DNA of 64,000 bases from Takifugu bimaculatus (taxonomy: Eukaryota > Chordata > Actinopteri > Tetraodontiformes > Tetraodontidae): positions 18,864,176 through 18,928,175 of the forward strand of contig CP034990.1 of NCBI GenBank assembly GCA_004026145.2. The letters run 5' to 3'. Positions 55,701 to 64,000 of the stretch are shown in pieces. The notes under the pieces are model-generated. The model did not search any database. It was not told the DNA's origin and worked only from the letters and a program-made list of their open reading frames with translations. Each line of letters opens with the position of its first letter. Positions within the stretch are counted from its first letter, which is position 1. A program made the position numbers and the translations under genes.

Positions 55701-58700
55701 GGCTCTGACAGGTGCTGCAGCCGTCAGCCCTCATTGTCTGAAAGGAGTAGTTGTCATATAGCCTCGAACTACCCCTTTAATTGCTTTGAATCCAGAAGAT
55801 TTTTGAGATCCTCTGTCGCAAACTACCACTTTGAAGGTGCAATGTGAAATTTTGCATGGTGGTGCTGCCTCAAGCTGCTGACAACCAGTGATGAGATGAA
55901 AAAGTGATGCTGTCACTGCCGTCCTGTGGTTCAGAGTCTGAGGCTGATCACATATGCCTATGCATGCTCTCATCAGGCCTCCATTGTTCTTCAGGATCAA
56001 CAGGTAGTAACGCCCCGAAAATGCTGGGAGAGCAAATGGCACTGACAGTAAAGCAGCATCCGTTTCCAGAGGGAAACGCCAACAATAATTCACAGAATAT
56101 GTGCACCAGGGCGCAGTAGCACCAGCACTGAGAACCTTCACTGGATGTTATGAAGACAGTGGAAAATTAGGAGTAAATCACTGTGTGAAGCATCATCAAT
56201 GGAGTTGGTTAATTATTATATGCTATATGCTAATTATTCATACTGCAGAGCCCCCCGTGTTGCTCCTGAGGTGGCGTCACATGACCAGTGATGCATGACT
56301 GGGTTGACTGGATGTTGAATGAAAAAAACACGCCTTTTATGTCTTTTCTATCCACGTACTGTTGATATTTCCAACAGCTTAAACATTTCAGAAAGGTGTC
56401 ATATTAGGTCCATTATCAGAAGGTATTTCTTGCACTTAGTCACACATCATTTATTTGTTGTATCATTACCAGTAACAGGCTTACATGTATGAGGGGAAAA
56501 GAATGGGCTTTTTATTTATTTATCTATCACTACTCCACCTCTGCTCCCACTGGCCACGGGGCTAATAAGAGAAGATACCGATTCCATACACAAGTGCCAT
56601 GTTGCCTCTTCTTACATCACATCATGTGCCAGCTCTGTTTATATTGCCAACCAGCTGGGCCTTTAGCAGCAAATGAATTATGAAGTGAGTACAAGAGTCT
56701 TAATTACTTCATCCATCCAATCTGAATAATGCAGGCTTCTGCTTACAACCGTGTTAGTGCACGCTGCGTGCATTACACAACGTGACTGCTTAACACAGCC
56801 CAGGGCTCCGCGGACTGGTGTGTGTTTCAAGATGAGACTCATTAGTAATGTGTCTGCATATGTGAGTACACACATGTGCATGCTTCCACTGACAGTGACA
56901 TGGGGTGCATGCTAAATGCAGCCATTAAGGGAGAAGACGCTGACGGCGGGCTTGTTTACCCTCTGGCACTTGTCTGTGGTTCATCAGGCGTGAGATGGCG
57001 GGCGACTGTGGAAGCAGCTGCTGGTAGAGGTGTCAGAGTCGGGCAAAAGGCGCGCCCACGGTAAACATGGCACATGCTCAAAGACGCGGGCACTTCCAGT
57101 CAGGCTGCTAGAACAGCGTGGTGGTTGCACACCGATGACACAAGACAGTAGACAAAGCCTGTCTTCATGTTCACATTTTCAGTTTTAAAGGAAATGGTAG
57201 TTTCTGTACAAACAGATTAAGACTTGTTTACAGTTAACGTAGTAAGGTAGTCTTGTGTGGAGCTAAACCTTCTACAAGCAATACATGATGTAGAATATAT
57301 AAAAATGTAGGTGATGTTATTCCATTTCATTGATATTTACTTAGTGGGTACAGTTTGCTTGACTATTGTCCAACAGTTAGTTACAATTTACTCCAGTCCA
57401 ATAATTCATAGCCTTAAGAACCCCACATGCCACCTGGCAGCTGTGTTCATAGGTGTCCACTTTACTCGATTGTTAATGTATTCGTCTGAACCCTTAAAAA
57501 GACACAGAAGGCTTGTCCCTGTTTGAGGTTAAGACATCGATGTCCAGCGACAACAAAAGTACATATGATGCAAAGGCTAAAGTAGACAGAGATGCACGCA
57601 TAAGAAAGTCTGGAGGTGCCAAGAGTGCTGGTCCAAAACTTTATTTTCCCTTTTTATTATTGCCTTTAACACCGTGTCACAGTGATAAATACTGTGGTAC
57701 AACAGTTCTTGTCATTTTTATTTTCAGGTGAAACTGAACAAAATTAATTGCATTATCTAGCTGAAGCCAATCTAACCATCTAAGACGTTAGCTTAGAAGC
57801 TACAAAGGTACCAAAGACACCATCTGCAAATGGACCTACAAGACAGGATTCCTTTAAAGCAACTGGAAATATATTTCTCCAGTATCACCATCACAACAAC
57901 AGGTCAACTGAAAAAGGTTTAATAGTTTATATACTGGTCACTACTACCGGTAGTTGAAATGGAAAATTATTGATTAAGGTGTGTGAGGAGATTTTGAAGG
58001 TAAACCGTTAATATCATTTTATTGATGAACTTTTCTTTTAAAGCCACGTGGATGATGACAAAAGGGATTTAAAGGGCAACGACTGCACACATTTTGAAAC
58101 ACAAGCTGTTTTTTTTAAGATGTTCCAAATGAGGAAGTTCTCAACAGATGAGGTATATTTAACCAGACACCAGAAAGGACACCAGCCATTTTAATCTTTA
58201 TTGTTTAAATATCTTAGTTAGATCGGAGAGATCCAGAAGTGAATGACCAACAAATACAAACACAAATATCATATTCAAAGGTTACGTAAGTTTGTCACTA
58301 CAGACAATCACACATTCCTTTCCTTAAAAGTGATTTGTTTGAAACTGGGCATTTTTGGTAATCTGCTGTTTTTCTGTTTTTTAGTTTTTAGTAACTGACA
58401 CATATTGTGTCTTAATTGTTAAAGCCAACCAGCCTTTTTGCATTTACTTCAACAACTCATTTATTGTTGAATGAGTTTGGTCTACAAGGTCTTCATGCCA
58501 AGCATTACGAAGTCTAGATGTATAGAAATAGAGCCTAATTATAAATAATTGCTCCGTTTTGGAATTTGTTGCATCTTTGGTTTAATTCTTCTTGTTCTCC
58601 TTGGTCTTAAATCACAACATTTATTTTATTGCTATTATAAGAAGACAAAATAACATTGAAGTCACATAATACTTGATAATAAATCCACACAATCTGTGTA

Positions 58701-60365
58701 ACTACAATAATTCGACTATAAAATGTACAGTGCACATTATATACCATATTCAAATGTGTTATTAGACCTACTGAATGCTCTGTGCTGTATAATTTGAGGC
58801 CCTTTATATTTTAATTGCTTGCATTTCTGCTGGTAGATTGTTTTGTGATTTCAGTGCAATCAATAGTAAAAAGGATGCATAGATGAATAAATAATGCAAA
58901 CTGAGGACTGAAGACATAAAATGGGATAATGAGCTTCAGATGCTAATGGGAATGCTAATTAAGCACCAGAGAATAGTAGGGAACTGACAGTGCACAAGAC
59001 AAAGGTTGGCATGAAATCATCTTAGAACTCAAATTCCTGCCACAGTCGAAGATTACGGCGAGCGTTCCACTTATTAGGATGTTTGTGTCTGTGCATTTGT
59101 TAGATGAAGGACAGAGAATGCAGATTTGATATTTCTGTAAGCAGTGGCCTCTGCCTCTTGTCTGTAACAGGCATTTGCTCTTTGCCAGAAACATATGATG
59201 TAGATACCTTGTCGGGCTCAATGGGCATGCAAATAGCCTACAAAGGGTGGTTCTGGCACGAGCAGCTTTCTACAGCTTCTGTCACAAGTCCACAGGTCCA
59301 AGTGTGAGGAAATGCAGTAAGGGTGCGTTCCAGCTTCTCACAGATACAGTAGAGCAAGATGAAGTCTGAAATGTCTCTAAACTGGTAATCTTTTGAGAGG
59401 CCCTTGGGAAATTTATTTGATCAGTATTTGTGTCCACATAGAATTTGAGCATTGGGTCGTGAAAGCCTTTTTCCTCAATGCAGTCCCCCGTGGTTTGCTT
59501 TTCTTCTCCAGAACAGTGTCGAATTGTCTCCTAAGCCATTAGCCTCACATCAAGTATGGAAAAAGGCCAATTATCGCCATCAGGGTCCAGGCAGCGTAAT
59601 TGCAGCAAACAAAAATCCAGCTGGGAACAAAAAAAAGCCAAAACAACTGGTATGAAATTTACAGGAAAAACCACGATGTGTCAGGGTCCTGGTCTCTTTT
59701 GATATAGGCTGGATGCTGCTTTCTGGATTGATTTAGCTGAGTGGCATCCTAGGCTACTGGCGAAGACTGGCTGGAGCCCATGAGAAAATGCTTGACGCTT
59801 TCTCTCTCTCTCACCTCCCATGATCCTCTCTTTGCTTTCTAGCCCACCTAGCACACGGCTGCCTCCATCCAGTTGACTCATGAGTAAATTCTCCACAAGA
59901 GGTAATAGAAAGGAAAAAGATTCACTCTCACCCCAGACGCAACGACACACAACCCTTTGGAAAAGACCAAAAAAAAAAAAGAGCAAATTCCAGAATCGCC
60001 ACTGTCTGAGTCGAAGACTTCCCACTCGGTATTTGGTCTGATATTATTTAGTTTCGCTGTTGTTTTGAAACATTAGCATCTGCTACACAGCCTTTGTAGA
60101 GGGATTTATGTGCCCCCCTAAACATTTCCCCAATACTCCGGTCTCCGCCCCTTCCCTGCCTCCTTTTTCTTCATTAGTCTGCCACAGAAGTTTTCCCACC
60201 CAGCCACAGTACCCAGGCCAGCAACCCCTTTTGTGGGCGTGCGTGTTCGGCATGCGTCTGGTCTCTGTAGCGCATGTTGTGCCAGTTTGGATGGGAGGAG
60301 AGAAGTCTTTGTAAGTTATGGGAACACTAGGAGGGAGACGCAGGCGCTCATAAATTATATGGTTC
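55701..60365. other. Non-coding stretch, no gene seen
   Basis: AT-rich unique sequence. The block 58860-59000 (GAATAAATAATGC, CAGATGCTAATGGGAATGC, GCTAATTAAGCACC) is a possible regulatory element, as is 56200-56250. A short CTCTCTCTCTC run lies near 59801-59812 and an A-run near 59968-59980. No exon, RNA gene or recognisable transposon fragment. Confidence 0.45.
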
Positions 60366-60419
60366 ATTTGCATATTCATGTCGTAAGGCATTATGCAAAT
60401 ACGGAGTGCTTTGCATAAT
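60366..60419. promoter_or_regulatory. Cluster of POU octamer motifs
   Basis: ATTTGCAT (60366-60373), its inverse ATGCAAAT (60393-60400) and TTTGCATAAT (60410-60419) fall within 54 bp, and CATAAATTATATGG lies just to the left (60349). The surrounding sequence is unique. Density suggests a POU-factor-bound enhancer. Confidence 0.5.
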
Positions 60420-62470
60420 GGATCCTGCATGTTGGTTCTTGGTTGATTTTTATCATACACAAAAGGTGGAAAGAGGAAATTCCATGAAGCTCATCGTTCA
60501 CTTTTTAATCCAAGACTAAAGAGAAGTGTTTTTGTGTCATCAACCTCAACGACTATCATGGGCAGGCCCAACTGCAGAAAGAATATTATAATTGACATTT
60601 TGATCACAGGCGTCACACTTTCATCTAAATTATCACTGTTAACTATGATTAAGAATTAAATAAAGCAACCTAGATGCCCTCCCCTCTCCTCCCTTGATAA
60701 ACAATTAAAATAAAAAACTGTAAAGTGTAAAACTGTAAAAACATAAACTGTATGTCATAAAGTTATTTAAGTGGCTGTTTTATCTTTGTTAACAACCCCT
60801 CAAAAATGAAATACTAAATCACAGACAGTGGCTCTCAAAATTAAAGCCATGAAGCCAGATGCGATATAGAAAAGAGGAGGAATATGCTTTTATCCACATT
60901 CATATCAGCAAATCAAATGTCCATATTAGTTAGCAGCAGGCAGATTAGGCTTTATCGTGGCACCATCCAGCCAGCACCGAGGAAGAAAAAGCGTACAGCA
61001 GAGGCATGTCTGCCAGGCGCCGAGATGACAGTCGAGGGTGCGAAGAGGCTAGACAGTCAACTGACAGGACACGGACCCACGAGCCTTCTGATTTAGGTAA
61101 CCTAAATGTTAATTAATGTCAGAGAGGAAAGGAGGGAGCTGGTGTCCTGAACATGTGAAAGGAACATGAGGGAGAGGAGGAGGAGGGTGGGCAAGACATG
61201 GACCGAGAGAGAAAGGGGCTGGGCAAATAAGGGAAACAAGGAGCGAATGCGGTTGATGGCAGAGAGAAGTTGGCACCGTGCCACCCATTCAGGGTAGCAT
61301 CAAAGCGTACTTCTGCTCGCTCTCTTGGTTCGATGGTTAGATGTAGCCAGGGAGACGGACGGGTCTCGTTCTCACTTGGGTGGCGTCATGTTTTTTTTTC
61401 TATGCACTGTTTTCTTTGACAAATGGAGGGCAATCTTTAAAATTGTGGAAGTTTTGAGAACGATGCTGCGTATTCCTACTTCTTCGGAGGACAACTGATG
61501 ATTTGCTGACGAAGGCGTCAAGATGTAAAGATGAACATCTGGTTGAATGGTTGGACGTGGCTAATCGCTTGGACGTAGTTGTTGCAGGATTATGGAAAAG
61601 ACAAAATATCTGGCATCCTATAACACGCAAATGCTGAGGACCTACAAAAGGAAGTGACACCACACTGATGGTTACCACAAAAGCGGCAGGACGTAGGACT
61701 AAGAGAAGACAGTAATGTTAGAACAAAAGTCGTCGAAACTTGAGGCTGTTTTGCTCTTCTAATTGTGACTGGGAAGTGTGGTTGTGGCAAAACAAAAGGA
61801 TGCTCCTCCCATGGCTCCTCCTCGCTCTTTTTTGGTAATCATCCTTCCATCTCTGTACCAAGCAGGCAGCACACCATCTGGGCAAGAGACACCTGCCAGC
61901 CCTTTGGCTAGCTTTAAAGGAAGCTAATTGTTAATATGTGGCAGCATACGTCATTTCAGATGACAGTTGTTACAGGCTGGGAGGATATCTGACACATTCA
62001 GGTGACAAGCGGCATGCCAGAGGAACTGCAGTGGCATCAGATGCCACTGAACGGGTGGAAGACACAGCAGATGCCATTTGGATGCAGCTACCAAAGAGAT
62101 TATAATTGTTCTAAGCAACAACCACTTTGATAATCAAAGCAAGCTAAACAAAGGAGGGATCCGACTAATCGACAAGATATTTCTTGACAAAAGTGAAGAT
62201 GTGGCCAGACAAAAGCAACATAATGCTTAATATGTGAGGCAAGTGCAACACCCTCCCCTCTTTCTGCCACCTTCTTGTCAGTGTTTGCCTTATTGGATGG
62301 TTGCTTCTTCCAAGGTATACCATAGGCGCTGCTCTGGCAGATGCTGCCAATCAACTTGTGTGCACCCACGAGAGGAGGAGGAGAAACAACGGACCTGAGG
62401 GACTGTGTTTGAAGCCCAATAGCAGCTGTTTAGATTTCAAAGACACAAAAGAAAGACAAAAAAAAAGCGA
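60420..62470. other. Non-coding stretch, no gene seen
   Basis: AT-rich unique sequence; A-run near 61387-61396 (as T) and 62459-62466. Frames at 61400-61790 (minus) and 62100-62369 (minus) show no recognised domain. Confidence 0.45.
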
Positions 62471-62474
62471 CACT

Positions 62475-63430
62475 GCATACTAATGAAGTGGTAAATAAAA
62501 GCCATTAGAGGACAGATTTCCCCGATCTGAACTTGTGCTAATTAGAGTTGATCCCATAGCCATGGTAATTTTCTTAATGCGTTGAAGAAACAAGAACTTC
62601 TACTTCAGCCCAATTCACACAATGGAAGCAACGTGAGAGAGGTGGCACCGACTCTGGGTACAGAAGTTACAGGAACAAACTGGCAGCGTGTAATTTCGCT
62701 CGGGGGAGGTGCCGGCCTGCCTGCAACAGCACTGGGGGTAGGGGAGGCCGTGGGAACTCATTACATCCTTCACACCCACATCCTACTCACTTTTTTTGCC
62801 CTGTTCCTGCCAACCGCCCAAAAGAAATGAACAAACTCCACCCTTCCAGGATTTTCTCTCCCTCGGTAAACTATCATAAACAGATGCTGGGCAGGCTCGC
62901 CATCTGGTTTAGGTCGAGTTCCTGGGTACCGCTGGGTCCATTTCGGCGGGTTCTTGTGCCGCTTCTGGCATCGGGCACACAGCCAACGCCAGGCATCGCT
63001 GCGACGATACACAACGGAGGATTTAATTGAGTTAATTTCCTCGTTAATTCGGGCGGAATTGATGCGGCAATTAGCTTTGCAAGGATATTCATTCACTGGT
63101 GTCACTTTTTTTTCCCCTGGATTTGGACCAGAGGCACGGTTGCAGCATGTGAACAGTAAAGGATGCGTCCATGAGGCAGGATTATAACATCTTGCGCTTG
63201 CTACCCAACCTTGGCACTAGCAAGATGTCTGAAACTGGCTGCACCGGCACCGGCGAGAGATCGCTCGGCAGATGGCATCTTTGGGGGCATCTCGACCGGG
63301 ATCACCGCCATCGCAACAAATACGATCAAGCAATTAATTTGGAATCGTGCCATATTTTCTTCTATATTCATGACGGGAAAACGCGGATATTCTAATCTTT
63401 CGGAGCTAATGAACTTTGGATAATCACCCT
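62475..63430. promoter_or_regulatory. Dense candidate conserved regulatory block
   Basis: Roughly 950 bp of unique DNA with exceptional density of homeodomain cores. Examples are TAATGAAG (about 62481), GTGCTAATTAGAG (62536), GGTAATTTTCTTAATGCG (62565), TTTAATTGAGTTAATTTCC (63022-63040), CTCGTTAATTCGG, GGCAATTAGC (63066) and CAAGCAATTAATTTGG (63328). The core 63021-63100 has six ATTA/TAAT or AATT cores in 80 bp. Frames are open through it (plus 62954-63187 and 63211-63423, minus 62874-63092), but codons there are TTA/ATT-rich and match no protein I know. I judge it regulatory, not coding. Confidence 0.45.
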
Positions 63431-63532
63431 TTTATTTAATTCCATGGGGGATGTTAATTGTTCGGCGTCTTCATTACGCAAATGGATTACAAAAAAAGGG
63501 CTTGGACACAGTATAATGGAATTGGGGGTGGA

Positions 63533-63547
63533 GTGTGTGTGTGTGTA

Positions 63548-63581
<34 letters not shown>

Positions 63582-63597
63582 AGAGAGAGAGAGAGAA
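63533..63597. repeat. (GT)n(GA)n compound microsatellite
   Basis: GT run with one AT interruption (63533-63563) passing directly into GA repeat (63564-63597). Confidence 0.95.
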
Positions 63598-63669
63598 AGC
63601 AAGAACAGGGATATTTTTTCCTTCGTTATATGCCAGTAGTCAAATAATGCCACAGTTCTAACAAACAAG

Positions 63670-64000
63670 CGGAGGAAAGCTCCTCCATTGGCAGATGTTC
63701 ATATTCTCTCTTTTTGGAAACCCTCCTCTCTTTGCTGCCCGCCTTCTCGCCAGAGCACCAACTCCCACAGATGAAGATCTGCCTCTCCTGGCTCTGGATC
63801 TTACAAAGCTGAGAAGACCCCTTCCCGGAATCTAATTTCTATCGAATCGGATGCTACCTGGTATTCAAACGATTAGTGCATTAGCGGCATTGATCTCCTC
63901 TAAATCGGCGTTGTTGATGCCGTGGCTGAAGCGGATTGCGGAGAAGACAACAGAGACTGTGGCGGGCACTAGCTAATGTCCTCTGTGCTTAATCATCACA
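63670..64000. promoter_or_regulatory. Candidate conserved non-coding element, runs off window
   Basis: Unique block with GGAATCTAATTTCTATCGAATC, ATTCAAACGATTAGTGCATTAGCGGCATTGATC, AAATCGGCGTTGTTGATGCC and CACTAGCTAATGTCC. Motif-dense, without simple repeats, and continuing the regulatory-looking texture of 62.5-63.4 kb. Probably extends past the window edge. Confidence 0.38.

Overview
The window looks like a non-coding stretch of a ray-finned fish (teleost) nuclear genome. Evidence for this: dinucleotide microsatellites every few kilobases, many long poly-C/poly-G runs (up to 19 bases), moderate GC with CpG-rich patches, no bacterial-style gene packing, a vertebrate-type nuclear tRNA gene, hAT transposon remnants with BED zinc fingers, and two repeat fragments of kinds common in teleost genomes. 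The species cannot be named from the sequence alone.

No complete protein-coding gene is recognised. Almost all open reading frames are short, of low complexity, or shadowed by equally long frames on the other strand. The one gene I call with high confidence is a tRNA-Lys (anticodon TTT) on the minus strand at 4562-4634, with intact A and B boxes and a T-run terminator. Two broken hAT transposase fragments (13661-13900 plus; 41590-41974 minus) are recognisable from BED-finger sequence but carry stops and frameshifts.

Layout. 1-6.5 kb: non-coding, with CpG-rich patches, the tRNA gene and a block that may be conserved. 6.4-7.6 kb: a GT/GTGTGA microsatellite followed by a 95-copy 10-bp minisatellite made almost wholly of three unit variants. 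7.6-13.3 kb: non-coding, E-boxes and a CpG-rich patch. 13.3-14.2 kb: hAT remnant and a 77-bp AC repeat. 14-36 kb: non-coding with many AT-rich, ATTA-containing blocks that look like developmental enhancers (unverified). 36.7-37.05 kb: a perfect 15-bp inverted repeat and a tRNA-like relic. 41.6-42.0 kb: second hAT remnant. 46.5-46.9 kb: 102-unit CAGG/CAGA tetranucleotide array. 49.8-50.0 kb: dispersed repeat fragment. 50-62 kb: more AT-rich, mostly featureless. 62.5-64 kb: dense homeodomain-core motifs, the best candidate for deeply conserved regulatory DNA.

The overall picture is a gene-poor interval or a large intron, perhaps flanking a developmental gene. I did not find a new enzymatic or defence system. 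The most interesting signals are regulatory or repeat-level: six DR1 nuclear-receptor sites (five with the same spacer base), clustered octamer motifs, tandem E-boxes, the higher-order structure of the minisatellite, and the block at the right end.
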